A stretch of DNA of 64,000 nt, taken from contig NC_134026.1 of NCBI RefSeq assembly GCF_964204645.1, forward strand, positions 24,384,650 through 24,448,649, read 5' to 3'. The stretch's first letter is position 1; the number at the start of each line of letters is the position of its first letter. A program made the translations under genes and the position numbers. A model generated the notes under the pieces. It made no database searches and had not been told where the DNA came from. It saw only the letters and a list, made by a program, of their open reading frames with translations. Shown here one piece after another: positions 50,238 to 64,000 of this stretch. This DNA is from Tubulanus polymorphus (lineage: Eukaryota; Nemertea; Palaeonemertea; Tubulaniformes; Tubulanidae).

Positions 50238-53200
50238 ATGGAGGACAATATTCTGAAAATGTTCATTTTTCGCGTATTGATTCTGCTTTTTGTCATTTTC
50301 CTGACAGGTATTCCTAGAATATTTGCAAAGATGGCAAGATATCAAACCATCCCATCATTGAAATTACTTATATATGTATCAATCCAGTTTTTGTTGTGAC
50401 ATAAGCTAATTTAGTTGATTCACGATCGCTTCTGTTTGAATTCCTCCTCGCATGCCAAAGGAAGCTTCGCGACGTTTTGGCCTCTTTACTTTGGGATAGC
50501 GCAAACACAACAATAGTGCCACCTCGTTCAAAGTTTTTTCCTCATGCAACTGGAATCTTGATAATGATGGTGCTGACAAAAGAAAGCAATATCAGGGTTT
50601 TATTAATAACTTTGGTTGCATTTTCATTTACCTTTTTAGAGCAAAAAGGCTGCTTCACAGATCTACCGACTCAAGTCTTTAAAAAACATGTCCTTATAGC
50701 AAGACAGCTGCCACTTTGTATTCTATTTAAACGGAATGGTAATAATGAACTACAGTGCATGAGAAAATATTAGAACTTATTTTCATGAAACATCCTGTAA
50801 CATTATATATCTTTTCATTTTCTATTTGAGGTTTCGAAAAATTGGAAGCTAACCTGTGTGAGATATGGCGATCACGAGAACCTTCTCAAAATTATTCATC
50901 ATTCCAGCTTGGTTCTTATTCCTCTCAACAGGTAAAACTGATCCCTCTTCAAAATAAATGAAGAATGTTCTTTTTTGTGTCTAGAGGCTCTATGCCTATG
51001 GTGCTGATGGAATAACAAATTCACTCAGTTTCTTCTAGTGCCGTACTTTCAGCATAAATCAAATAGACCTAATTAGTTGCTGTATAGCTCTGCTATACTA
51101 AGTTCTTTAATCTAGTAGTCTGTAATATTTGTTTTCAGAAACCAATGCATGACATTGACATTCCAAAGCAGTCTGTTGTTCGGTGCTATCTTGGATTTTC
51201 AAAGCCTGAAGATTACGTTGGAAAAATTACTCGAAACTCACTCAAAAAGTGGTTGAACAAACTGGTATGTGCAAATGTATCCGTAAAAGTTAAGAGTTTT
51301 TAATTGTTTGAATATTTTAGATTGTGAATAAGGAAAATTGTCCACATTTTTATGAGAGCATTGTCAATTTCAGGCTAGAAAACACTCAAACCAACTAGCA
51401 GAGGCTTCGCTGTCATTGATAGATCACTATGCCTCAGGAAATAAACCCTTGACAGTGATTGGATTTCCTGGACATGCAAATATATATCAATTGGAAGAAA
51501 TACTGTTCAAGGTACAATAAAAAACACCTCAATCCTGTTTTGCAGTGGTCATCCTCACTTGCCAGGGTTTGATTGCCTTCCGCCAAAGCTCACGCCAACA
51601 CAAACCTGGCGGAAAACCCTTCATTGGTCTATTACATTGCCTATGTTGTATACAAAAAAATTTTTTTTCAGATTCGAAGTAAATGGAGTTTTTTAGCAGA
51701 ATTTATGTTTGTTCATCCACATTCAGACCATAATATGTAAGTCATCAAGTTGTTTTGCTAAGATCCCTACTTCTCGCTATAAAAGAAAGATATTTGTGAA
51801 TTGTTAAAATGAGTAATTCATTTTGTTTGAATTTTCTTCATAGGGATCTTGTTCAACGTTATGATGTATTTGCCACTCCATCAATAGTTGTACTAGATAA
51901 TAAGGGTAAGGAATAGGCCTGTTGCAATGTACCATGTGTCAGAATCAGTTTGCCTAAAACGTACTTGAATTTCTCTAATCATATTTCTTGTACTTTATTT
52001 GCTTCATTAGGTCATGGGGAAGTAACCTTGGATAAAAGATTTGTTGAGTATGAAGTTGAATATTCAAAATTAGATCTGTATTTCGTCTCCAGACATATTC
52101 CTGCTTCCAGACTGACTGTGGTAAGATATAGTCATCGCCCAATAGTTTGTATCGGTAACAAAAATACGTAAAGAGGATTCTTAATGTATTTAGTAAATAT
52201 GGTTTGAATGGTAAAATATGTCTCCTTTTGCGAATATTGTTACAGGCAACCTTTCAGTCGGCAACCCAAATGCATCAGAACTTTAAACCCACTTTCATTC
52301 TGTTTTACGCATTTTGGGCAAATAATTCACTGGAGCATCTTCATGCATATCACAGTACAATCATTACCTTGAGAGAACATGGTCTACAAGCGAAGTATGG
52401 GCTGGTGGATGTGAATGAAGAATTTGATAGTAAGTTTAAGCTTGTACGATATATATTCAGTTGATTATGTTAAGGCTACATCCTTAATTCTGACTATTTT
52501 ATTTCCTACATTGTATTGCATCTGCAGTTTTAAATCGCTGGTTTGATGGAACCTATGCCCCGATGATACCATTTATTGTTGTTTATGCACCAAAGATAAA
52601 CTATAGAAATAACAGAGGTATAGTATATTCATAATGATTGCCAATGAAGATTTTCAATTGTTCAAACTGCATTGATTTTCTGTCAAAATAGAATAGTTTC
52701 ACTCTCACACTGCTCATCTGCTCTCATTATAGTAATGGGTATAACTAGGTATTCAAAGTTTTTATCGCGTCCATCACCTGCTGCAGTCGCTAAATGGTTA
52801 AAGATGAAAAACATCCAATTGATAAACACTAAAACTAACACGTTCACTATTTTTAAGCCGTACCCAAGCATCATTGGCCAGGTAAATGAATGCCAGTTAT
52901 GGAGTTTACTAAAAACTTAATAGGAGATAAACTTTTGCTGCATTTTCATTTCAGCAATCTAGTGTCAATGAAGGTCCGTATGGGTCTCTATGTTCTCTTG
53001 AGTATAACAATGCTACAAATAATGAGCCATTTGTATATTCAAAAAGAAAACAACTGAAGGAAGTTAATGTGCAAAGGAAGAAAGAAACAAAGAATTCATT
53101 GCTGCTCCTGAAGAAGGTAATGAGGTTTCCTTTGCTCAATGCATGTAGATGTTGTTGTTTTATATCATAGACTATACCTCAAACTGAATATATTTGAATG

Positions 53201-56200
53201 TTCATTTGGATTGATTTTCCAGTCACGAGAACGGATAATACAGATGCTGAATCATGTGGATGGAATTCCAGTTCTTTCTGAGTCCTCATGGCAGGAAATA
53301 ATAAGAAAATCTTATCCATCCCTTCATCCTTACACTTCACTACCCTGGGCAGGCCAAGTTAGCAGTATAGTTTTGGTAAGGATTCTCAGTTTTCTTGGTT
53401 AAGAGGCTAAGTAGACCTAGATTAGATATCATATGTTTAAATTTCAGGTTGTGTTCCTAATGGCTGACTGTAATAGCTGTAATAGTAAAAGGGATACATT
53501 TGTAAAACTGAACAGAGCCGTCAGATCCTTAGGTAATTTCTCTTTTATTTGTTCATGAATTATAAAGTTTGTGTACTTATCTAAAGTTCCCCCACATTAT
53601 CAGATGATGGTTCGTTATTTCTGGTTAACTGCACTGAAGAAAAATTGTTGTGTGAAAAGGTTGGTGTGATAGGGTTCCCGACTGTAAGTGCATTTCGAGG
53701 TTCTGGTTGGCTTTATAACAGTCGATGTGTCTCGGAAAGATCAGCAAAACTGGACAACACAATTCGAATAGATTACCACGGTGTTATACAGGTAGATATT
53801 GCAGACTCAGATCAATTTCTTTTTTAACATTGATACATCCTTATACAATTTAAAACTTTGTAACAATATTTTTAGGTATCGTCGATTATGGATTGGTTGA
53901 GTAAGATGGCCGAACCTTCTGTTGACATTATTGGATTTAATAGAGAACCAAAGAAGGCGCTGAAATCTCATTTGGTGAGTTTGTCTAAAAATTAAGTTGT
54001 TCTCACATGTTAAAATGTATAATGCATTGATAAATGTCATAAATTCTACATCATTTCATTTCAGTCAACAGGTATTCTAAGAGCTACTCTGATGCCTCGT
54101 GATAGTCGATTTCTGGCAAATATCCCGAGGTCGCTGCAGCGGAAATTGTACCCATATGAATGTTTTCGTCTTGTCTGTGAACGATTGTTCAGACAAGTAA
54201 GCTGTTTTGCTAAATACAGCCAAGATATTCCACCTACTGAATATTCATCGAAGAATGCACGTGTGATTGTGTCAACGGTAAGTTATACATAATGCTGTCT
54301 TTGTTTACATATAGATGGCATCATAGTTTAAGTGAGAAAACTAAATTGTGACTGAAAATATATAGAATGCCGCTGATTGTAGGCCTACTACTTTGTAAAA
54401 ACTTTTCTGTAGTTTCTATTTTGTAGGCTTCTCAGCCTCTTCATAAAATGTGAAACATGGATTTTTTCAAAATAAGACATCATTTGCTGTTTAAAAATGT
54501 TATTTTTCACTTGCCTTGAATCGAGACCAAACCGCTTCAACCCTATTATTATCAAAAGCCAGGTGTAGGTGTGAAATGAATTAATGTTCTCAAGATGTAT
54601 ACGATGTCGCCACTCCATTATCAACTTCATTTTTTATGAGAAACATTTCAAGCAATTTAGTATGGTGAATAAAAAAATGCACTAAACACAACAATATTTG
54701 ATTGAATTAGTCCCTTAAACAGCCAGCCAGCATTTCTAGGGTAGAATTAATGCAGCTTTTTTCTATTCTTTTATTCGTTGCCATTTTTTTTCCTTTTTGA
54801 ATAACTCAATTAAAAAAATGATATTTTCAACAATTGATTATGTTCTAACGATTGATACACCTGTCAATCTTACATCAGGTGGAACTTGAACGTACTGATG
54901 GATTAACTGTGACTGTTGTCAAACTCGGTCAAAGACTGATACAAACATTGCAAGATGAAACTATGGCAGAAGTGCATAAATTTCATCAACCTCACACGTA
55001 AGATATACAATGTTCCACATTCTCCTATGACACTTTGCTTTATTCTTTTTGAAAACCTGCGAAATGTGTATGGATTCAGCCTGACATTGTGCAGAATTAT
55101 ATTCAAACGATGCTCGATGAAAAATGATTCTTTTCTAGTTTTGCAAAATATGGTTGGATTCGGACTGACACTAATAATCTCTTATCCTAGTGCTTTCACT
55201 CAAATTGATTAGATCTTCTTCTGTAACTGTAGATACAGCATTAGTCACGAGCAAAAATGTGAAGATGACCATGGCAGATGTACTGATTTGATTATCGACT
55301 TCGTCAGTGACCACATCCGACTTCTGGTCACTGTCATGACATCGGAAATGTTTCATACAAAGCATAGGTAACTTATAGTTAGAATACACTGATAAATATC
55401 ATGCCACCAAGTTGAAATTACACGGCTACTTAATGATAACATAACAGCTACATAATAACGAATGCCAGTTTCACAGCAATGGTAATTCGAGAATGATCCC
55501 ATTGTAATTGCTATTCTTCAGCTGGTATATTTATGAATGCGCTTATTATCTCAATGCTGTAAATGTATGGTTTTGACGTTTTATTTCTCAGCATAGACAA
55601 CAATTTTGATTTAATAATTACGGTAATCGTGCTCTTACTATGGTAACAATTTCTTAAATATGACCATAGAGATGATTTCTTTTTCAAAACATCGTTTCTG
55701 AGCAAAACTGTGCAACTTATCATTATATGCTGCAACATTAACTCATGATTTGATTTTTTAACAATTGTTGTAATTGAAAGCAATTGAAAGGGATTTTATC
55801 GCTTAATATGTTTCCCATAAACAAGTAGAAATATTTATATTTTTCTGTTGATGAACGTAGCGATTTTCATGCCAGATTTTTATGAAAGAAATGTTTCTTA
55901 TGGTATCATTCATTACCTGCGCTTTCTTCAATCTCTTATCGATATATTCAGTTTATTTGTTGGAGCTTTCAATTTTATGATATGTTTATTGATAGTATTT
56001 TGTATTTGTGTTTTGTATCATTTTCTAGCATTTTCTCTGCCTCACAACCAGTTCTATTGGCATTGGTCCATGAAGGCAATGTTTCTGCTGAAGCTGCATT
56101 TATTAAGGTGAAATTCTCGATACTGCTGCCATCTACACCTGATTTACCTTCTTAAAGATTTACCATTTTCGTTCTTAAATTTTACGAAAAAATTTAGTTG

Positions 56201-59200
56201 TTACCGAGGTGTAAAGAATTGAAACTAGACATACTAAACAAAGAATCTTTCTTCAACTGTAGGAATTGACCATTGTTGCCGAGAAAATGTACAAAACCAT
56301 CAGTGTGGTTACTGTTGATGTATATCAGTATCCGGCATGGGCTGGTCAGTTTGTGCCAAAGAACTATGACTCGAAGATTATTGGTAAGGCCCTGCTATGT
56401 ATCGGCGAATTATTGGTATTTTTTCAACTCAGAGATTCCCGATCGATTAAAGCAATAAGATAAAAAGTTATTGTTAGATTCCGTTAAAGATTCTTGTTCT
56501 AGACAAAATGTCCCACTGGAGAAACTCTTCCAAATTCATTTAATTGTGTATAAATCGTGTTATTTTAAATGAATGAATGAATGAATAGCTTTTTGTCATT
56601 TTTGCACCATGATCCATAAAGATACATGTAATACTTGCATTCATCTTTTCTTATCTATGACTCATCGCGATTAATCGTCATGTAAAAATACCTGCTAGTG
56701 ATTTTCTACTATTTCCCTATTTATAATTGGGTAGAAAAATGATTTTGTGTGCAATTTCCCAGTATCTTCTTGGTGCCTTCTCTTTTTGAATCTTGATTCT
56801 CTATTAATTGGATACTGATGGCGAGTTCAATTAAATGCTTCCTATTGAAAACAATTTCACTCTTGTATATCAGTATGGGCTTCATTGAGATATTGAGGAG
56901 ATGCTAATGGGCATTAACATCATGAAATAATTACTGACTGCTTAAGATGTGCATTCGTATTTATTTTCATTTTTCATTATTTGGATTCATAGTTTTCATC
57001 ATCATGGTGAATGCCAACAAGAGGTCTCGAAACTTGCTGTTGAATCTTTGGTCTTGCCTTTCATTTAGCTGTGGAAATGCAAAGTTCTCCATTTCTCATA
57101 TGTGCTAATGTTTGCCTTTCGGTGTGAAGCTGTGTTCTAATCCCTGAATAATGTTATCTAATTATCTAGAATTTAGGTATCATTACATCATTAATTGAAT
57201 TCCTCATTTCAATATTAGCCGAAAAGTGATGGAATTAATAAGTATAATTTGTGACTTTTCTTGGTATATCTATATTGTTATATGTGATATGATATGAATT
57301 GATTATAAAATATGAATGTAATAGTGAATGAGATTGTTTCCATGAAAACTGAACGCTGTACTGGTGTATAGAAAATGATTTTCACTTTCAGTGGTGTAGT
57401 TATCACCACGATACTTGAAAGCAAACAACAATTAGCGTATTTTACTAGTTTTCCCCGATCTGTCTCTAGACGAAGATTGTTCCTAATTGGGCTACTTATC
57501 TTGTATTTCAAGAATTCAAGGTCGATACTCAAATGATAAGAACACTGTTGCCTATGCCTTTGCATATGCCAGGCTCATATTCATAGCTCATCCAGACTAT
57601 AATATAGTACCAGTCATTTTCAAATCGAGCATTTATTTTAGAATTCAAATTTATTTTTCATACATTTGAATTTATCTATACTTAACGAAACCGTATTGTG
57701 TATTTGTAACACAGATTTTCTGGGGCAACTGTATATTGAGTGGGTGTAAATATGATTTGAGCCTGAAAGTATGCTCCACATACTTTTTAAAAGCGTATTC
57801 CCACCGAATTACTCTGACTACTTAAAATGTAAATAAACGCAAACAAAAATGATAATAGAAAATGTCATTGCTAAGAGTTTGAGGCAATTGCTTTTTTCTA
57901 AATATCAAGTCATGAATGAAAATAATGACCTATTATAAGCACTGACTGTTGCTCGACATATTTCGAATTGAGAAAATTCTTGAGAAAGTTTTGCTGACAT
58001 CACACCACTCCGTGCAGTGACATCACTACTGCCAATTGCGGTTTGAGAAGTGATTTTTTTCCACGAATAGCACGTATAATTTTTTACCAATCCTGTTCCA
58101 TTTTTGATATGGAGCAATATCTACGTAGTGTTAATTGTTTATCGTCGGTTGTCACTTGCGGTTATTGGGTGTCATCCACAACTTAATTGAAAACCGATCC
58201 TATATCATAACTTGTCAGTTACAGTGAACACGTTGAAATGATGTTTAATGGTGAAGCAAGTCGTGTGGGAAACTGGCGTTGCAGACCGTTTTGAATCACT
58301 TGGCTTTCTATGAAAGTTCAGTTTCACAATAACGTGACATTTTTACAGGGAAAAAGACGATTAGTTTTTTTTAAAAAGAATTTTAACATGTGTATTACAT
58401 GTGTATTACTGGTTTCATTATCGTTCTGTTTTATTTCACGACGTTCCACAGTGGTTACACGATTGTTGCTGTGCTGAATTGTTTTGATTTTGTGGTTTTT
58501 AGCGTAAACTGGATTTTGCTCTCATGTCATTGTCAATAAAACTTGGCCGCAGTTTTCATTGACTTAAATTAACACAATTCGTTACGCTATTATCAACGTA
58601 TACAGCGCATATTTCTGTTTAGAAGACGTTTTTTTCTTTTCTCAAATCGTCACTCAGCGAGACGATTGTAAATCTGAATTGAGATCGATCGGGTGCACCT
58701 TTCTTTAGCTGTTCTTCGTTGAAAGCCTCAATGAAAGTATTACGTCAATGCGCGATTTCGGATTGGCTCTTTAGAATTGTGATAATTTTTATTGCCTTTG
58801 ATTATCATGTGTAAGAGAGATAGTTATCAGTGGAATGTTATTTTGGGAGTTAGATAAAGATTTGGAATGGGAAGTGTAAAAAAAAAATACATAAGTAGGC
58901 ATAATTTAAAGAAGTCGGTACTCTAGTCGTTAAGTGTTTTTGCTATCAACGGAACCGCGTCATTAATACAATTTGAGGAATTCAAGTTTTTAAACACATT
59001 TTTTCAAACCCCAATCCCTTTTTGTAGATTCGAACCTGATGGAACATGTCTGAAGAAACACGAATTCCAAAATTGTCCGACCTGGTCAGTGATTTGAGTA
59101 TTAATTAGTCGTAACCGCGGCATTCTGACGCAAATCCCGGTGTAAACAGTGAACTTCTTGACCGCTTCGGTGATGAAAAACAAGCGTAATTGAAACGAGA

Positions 59201-61685
59201 AGGCAATTACGGCGCGGACGAGTCTTGTCGTTTACGATTTGATTCTCGTTGAGGTTTCCAATAAACCGTTGCAGAATGAGCGGCTGTAACTTTAATTCGT
59301 TTTCTCCCCCGTTGACTGATGAATACGAATACGAGTGGACATGCAGTCGGATATTGTCAATTGTGCGGCTGATATAACCGGAGGTTATGAATTCAAGACA
59401 TCACAGCGTGGTCATCTCAAACTAGATTATCCGTCCAATAGTCTGTATTTCATGTATGATGATAATATGATACGCTTTATTACGTGAACCACTTGTCATT
59501 GATTAGCACCGACTTGGCGTGGAGTTTCATGTTATAATGATGGCTGCCGAGTACGCGATGTGGTCTCATCAATTTTTTACGATCATCTTTCCCAAGAGTG
59601 AAAGCGATCTTGCCAGAAGTGAAAGTCGTGTCTGTGAGGGATTCGATTGGTACGCGTTGAAACAATCGCGGAAATGCGTGCGCTAAAAAATTAGACGAAT
59701 CGTGATCAATCTGATATATCGAAAAGTATGCTTCTCTTTAGACTTAGCCTCAAATTTCAATTCTAGGAGGACGGTTGCTTGTGAACCACGACCGAATACT
59801 ATTGACCGACTTGTTCTTTAGATTTCTAAGGTCCTCAAGAGAAAAGATCTTGGTTTTTTCATTTTTATAGAAAAAGCTCCCCTCCCCGAGGTCAACAATT
59901 TGATCTGTATTTTCAACTAGTCCTTTTCTTATATAAATAAGTTATTGCCAGGATGTGCACATGTCTCATTCTCTTTTTGCTCTTGTTCTGAGTGAATAGG
60001 ATTATACTGATACCATCGACTATATGTCAAACGTGTGACCAATTTGCCATTGTAAACCTCTGATCCTCACGTGTTATCATTGTCGGGGTCTAGTACTTAT
60101 GGAACAAAATGATGACTGAGCCGTGATGAGAATCCATAATAAAGATCATACCGATGGAACCTTTTTGATGACGTTGTTCATTTCAGTCAAACAAACCTGG
60201 AAGTTTCTGTTGTCGTCTGTATGTTTATTTTACCATCACTTATTTTCATTCGATTGCAGAAAATATATCAGTCGTTGTATTTGAACCTGATTACTAATAT
60301 TTGGCGCAACATCTCAACGGATTTCGCTCACTATTCAGCCTACATGTTGTTAGTTTTTAACTGACTGCCCACGAAGCTTTTAGCCTCGAATCACGTGGTC
60401 GAGTAAATGGTAATCTCTTACGAAGTTACGTCTTGAGATTTTCTTGGTTTGTTCAATCGTGAATATTATTGACAAGAGAAGCGTCAGTGATGGCCGATTT
60501 ATTCGCCGTGTTCGGCGTTGTTGAGTTTTTCTGTTCAGTGAGCATTGACAGTTTCCGTGATTGTCTTCCTGCCTGGAACATTAGTTTAGGATTGCAGTAC
60601 ATTTACTGTGTAAGTGGATGCTCTCGGGCATTTATCAGAAAACCTGACACTTAGCGGATATTTTATGCGCTGTAATTTCAAGGTGTTAGGAGAAATTCAA
60701 TCAAAAGTTGCGGATTGCTTTTATAAAAGAGGCGCCAAGTCTCTAGCGAATAGATTAAAATGTAATCGATTTAGAAGCTTATTGCGGCATACCGAGTCAC
60801 TGGAACATAATCTGGTGTCAAGAGTATTATCTGGTATAAATAAAACCTTCCCCGCAAAGAGAATGCTACCATGAACCTGTCAGTTGACATTTTGATCGAA
60901 CTAGCTTTCGAGTTACCCCGCTTTAAAAAGTACTCGAGTTCTGTAGGTGCCAGCTCTCGATCTCTTTTGATTCGTGATCTTACGGTAGCCTATATCTTTT
61001 AAAGTTAGTTATCCAGTGTTGTTTTCAAGAACTACAATGGAATATAGCGGAATGCGAATTAATACTATACTACGCACTATTTACAAACCAAAATGATAAT
61101 TCTTGAAAAATATCAATCAAATTCGAATAGAATTGAAATCAAGACCATGTACATATCAAAACCTAAAAAGCAAAGTCTTTTTCATTCCTTTAGAATAGTT
61201 AGATAATGCTGCGGAGGCGGCACAAGAGATATTTGACATGATGTGGCTGCCTTTGCCCTTGTTATCACGGTAACAATAAATCTAATTTATTGTTGCGTAG
61301 GTTTGGGATTAATCGAATGCTTCTATTTTTTGATTCAAATCTAACAAGTTCACATTTCTAGGGATGAATACAATATTCAATAGAATTCTAAGAACTGTTT
61401 TTATCAATTGAAACTTCCACGAACTGCAGTGTAATTATTGTAAAACTTGTCCCTGCAAACGAAACTTATATAATTGTATTTCTTATTTCAGGAAATGACC
61501 ATGTTTTGGATTTGTACATTTATCCTCGACTATGTATAATTCAGTGGGAAGACCACAACCACGCGGCGTTCTACCATCCACCATCGAAGGATACTGATCC
61601 ATTTCTGTCGAATAAGATATTAGATTTTATCTCGTCTTACCTAAAAAACCCGTCAGCTCACATCGTTGAGACAGAGTGGTTTTAA
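50238..61685 (+). CDS. Secretory-pathway protein with several thioredoxin-like folds, 22 exons
   Basis: Exons: 50238-50307, 50640-50738, 50831-50931, 51139-51264, 51374-51511, 51672-51736, 51844-51905, 52011-52120, 52246-52429, 52528-52617, 52733-52881, 52955-53116, 53223-53375, 53448-53532, 53604-53791, 53876-53974, 54065-54277, 54879-54997, 55233-55367, 56029-56107, 56263-56383 and 61492-61685. They total 913 residues with all phases closing. Residues 7-22 form a signal sequence (MFIFRVLILLFVIFL). At least three thioredoxin-like folds are inferred: FATPSIVVLDNK near residue 206 (cis-Pro loop); FILFYAFWANNSLEH near 275, where the CxxC site reads ANNS; and VVFLMADCNSC near 504-514 with a CNSC site and its cis-Pro loop VIGFPT. 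It resembles TXNDC11/TXNDC16-type ER proteins, but remembered sequences do not align well enough to name it. No KDEL-type C-terminus (ends TEWF). Confidence 0.75.
56384..61491. other. 5.1-kb last intron of the thioredoxin-fold gene
   Basis: The donor is GTAAGG at 56384 and the acceptor TATTTCAG ends at 61491. Short simple repeats occur (GAAT units near 56568-56590). The only frame of note is on the minus strand at 59480-59665, described under findings. Otherwise no gene was recognised. Confidence 0.6.
56567..56592. repeat. Short (GAAT)n microsatellite
   Basis: About five to six tandem copies of a GAAT/ATGA tetranucleotide unit inside the last intron of the thioredoxin-fold gene. Confidence 0.8.
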
Positions 61686-64000
61686 AGTAAACTATTTAGG
61701 GTGAGTATGCCGCTGCCCGATAATGGGTCCTGAAAATCTGAATTAAAGCAACCAACATGTAAAAAAGAAGGAAGAGATACTGTGGCTGATTTGGGCAAGT
61801 CCAACGAATTAAGCTGTGCTTCATAACAAAACTTTAAATATTATGATATTAGAATTGTATCCATATGTGTACTATATGTATTTTTGAGTGTCGTATTTCT
61901 ACCTAGAATATATTATGTGAACGGACCTATTCCTGGTAGGGAAAGAAAACTCAGCCGGATCATGTCCATCATCTTATAATCTGCCTATTGCCATTATTAG
62001 TTCCGATGACGTTTTCCTTCGCTACGAAGTATAACCACGTCACAATGGTTTGGATGACACATTTGCCGCCTGCGAAGATTGTTCTAAAATAATTCGTGAT
62101 GTCCGGCGTCACTGATACTGTCTGTTTTAGCACTTACCCAATTACACGTGTCATGTCTGATGTAGTTTTAACTTCAATTTTTTTTTGTGTGTGTGTGTTT
62201 GTGTCAGTCATGATTTTGAACTGAAGCGAGACGTTCTTCGGTAGGAATTTTGAGAAACCGGCGCAGTTTCATTAATCTCATTCCCTGACAGTCATTTCCT
62301 CCGTCCCTTAATAGTTTACGATTAATACTAAGTAATTGGCTGCCATTTCCCGTACAATAGCATTGACGCTGTAGCAGGACACTGGGTTATACCATGGACT
62401 CTATAGCGTTTTAGAGTCCGCAATGTAGTAAGTCAAAGAGTCAAATCCTAACTCCTGCAGATTACATGTTACTGGCGAAGTACACATAGAAGAAGATTTA
62501 ATTTCTGTATTCATTATCTCATTTCTCCAAATGATAACGCGTTGCAGTGTTATTGTCCTCACGCATGTTAGATCCAATGTGGGTTGGCTCCGAGAATATT
62601 CAATCCGCCGTATTCGAAAAAGTGGTCTTGGTTTTTTGCCCGCACTACAGTGTGCCACGCAAGAAAACATAAGACATTCGCACCAATCATTGTGTCAAGT
62701 TTTTGCGAAACCTCCGACGTATTTTTGTACATCGGTGTCCTTTAGTCTGTCCATCTTCATACAGACTGAAGATATTCTCTCGGCGAAACAAAGGGAAATT
62801 ATTGTTTCAACTATTCAAAATATCTGTTCTAGTTCTGGCATGCTATAGCTGTTATGATACTTTTCGATTGCAGTATCCCAGGGTATGGATGTGCTTGAAA
62901 ATATGATCCATCGTACGGAATTGATATTGTGTCAAATAAAATTATTATAATTTACTACGAACTTGGGGAATCGATCTTCAAGTGGGTGTCTCTTGCGGTT
63001 CCATGTAACATGAGTCCCTGCAATCTATAGAACCTTCAACTTTGAATATCGATAAAACCTAAATGTTCAGAGCAACGAGGTACATGTATAACGCGCGCGT
63101 GCTCATCGGTGATGGGTGACCTAACATCCTCTTTGTTTTATGCACCAATGCTATCGAATAAAGCCTGTTTTGACCAACATACTTCCAATATATTCTGAAA
63201 AACCTCTATGAAAATCTCAAAAGCGGCTGTAAAAGAAGAAAAAAGCGATAGTAATTTAGATTTCCGAATAAACAAGTTGGTTTATTTTATGTTCGAGATA
63301 TGATCTGGTCGTTACGGTGGCACTGACCTCGTAGACTTGTATTGCAATTTGAAGAATATAAAAAAGCAAACAATGAAAGCAATGAAATATCGAAGTTTTT
63401 CTCCCTGTCCTGTTTGTAAGGGGGGCACTGTTATTGTCATTTATGAAAGGTCAGTGATACGGTTGTTAATAACTAACAGATTATTATCACAATGAACATC
63501 GAGTTTGAATGTTCTCGAAATATTTCATTGTCGTTCATCTTTGATCTCTCGTCGAGCGGATGCGTCGATGTATTTTTGCTACCTCTCTCATACGTTCGGT
63601 CACATTATCCGTACGTTTGTGTGTAATCAACCAGAAGAAAGCCTGTATTATCTATACGTATAATGGATAACATTGAACAATCAATTTGAATTCACCCCGT
63701 CTCTTGTTAGTCTCTTGTTAATCAAAACGTAGAGATGAGGAAAATGCGACATTATATACTAATCTATTAAAGTCGCATTGTGCGCAGGTTTCATCGTTGG
63801 TACTGTTCTTCGGTTGCTATCGGTCTGCCTTGAGGGCTTCTATTAGTTGAAAATGGACGGCTTTCACAGCGTCTGATGTTTGAACATAAAGAAGGGCATT
63901 TAGAAATCATCCATAGACGCATAGCCGCTAAAATGTCTCATTATCGTCATTAACTGAGCACAATAATGAAGAAAGGGTTACCGTTATGCATTAATCCGCC
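61686..64000. other. Probable 3' UTR and right-hand intergenic sequence
   Basis: The thioredoxin-fold gene stops at 61685, and the first clear AATAAA seen downstream is at 62935-62940, so a 3' UTR of about 1.25 kb is possible; variant signals nearer the stop could be used instead. A short GT run lies near 62188-62204. From 62950 to the end nothing was recognised. Confidence 0.4.
62935..62940 (+). terminator. Possible polyadenylation signal of the thioredoxin-fold gene
   Basis: AATAAA followed by an ATTATTATAATTT run, 1.25 kb after the stop. Assignment to this gene is by position only. Confidence 0.4.

Noticed and set aside
50868-50931. ATG at 50868 giving a signal-like peptide (MAITRTFSKLFII)
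   Set aside because: That frame hits a stop immediately after splicing to 51139; the other frame of the same exon joins both neighbours in phase.
62401-62906. Overlapping short frames on both strands near the right end
   Set aside because: Overlap each other, lack domains, and lie in the probable 3' UTR of the thioredoxin-fold gene.

Overview
The window is animal nuclear DNA: AT-rich, with intron-split genes and GT-AG splice sites throughout. The best-matching relatives are invertebrate, and the gene content (suppressor of fused, a Tbx1/10-type T-box factor, mitoferrin, BOD1L) together with the style of the repeats suggests a marine lophotrochozoan, perhaps a mollusc. The species assignment is inference. 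All gene models below were assembled by hand from open frames, splice sites and codon phase. Where total lengths are given, the exon phases close exactly.

Layout from left to right: the 3' part of FNTA (+, 1-5699), whose first intron carries nested DNA transposons; mitoferrin (-, 8346-10411); BOD1L (+, 10800-19705), head-to-head with mitoferrin; SUFU (-, 22153-24553), tail-to-tail with BOD1L; a tentative novel gene (-, 24630-25906); a small novel gene (+, 25991-27123); a pentameric ligand-gated channel-like gene without the canonical Cys-loop (+, 27998 to about 35510), which has several possible last exons; a long TA microsatellite (34014-34201); a secreted PAN/Apple-like gene (-, 35903-37160); a novel secretory or membrane gene (+, 37657-39074); a Tbx1/10 gene (-, 40090-44053); a C-factor/sniffer-like short-chain dehydrogenase with an altered catalytic tyrosine site (-, 45718-47427); an MS4A-like four-pass membrane protein (-, 48441-49175); and a 22-exon thioredoxin-fold gene (+, 50238-61685). 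The last 2.3 kb shows no gene beyond a likely 3' UTR.

These are unrelated single-copy genes with alternating orientation, forming head-to-head pairs (mitoferrin/BOD1L, the two genes near 25.9 kb, the two secretory genes near 37.4 kb, MS4A-like/thioredoxin-fold) and tail-to-tail pairs. There is no operon or defence system. FNTA serves protein prenylation, mitoferrin mitochondrial iron import, BOD1L chromatin and replication-fork protection, SUFU Hedgehog signalling, and Tbx1/10 mesoderm and pharyngeal patterning.

The items most worth a second look are the Cys-loop-less channel with stacked alternative C-termini, the dehydrogenase whose active-site Tyr reads Thr, two unrecognised gene models around 25-27 kb, and the nested foldback transposons with clean target-site duplications.
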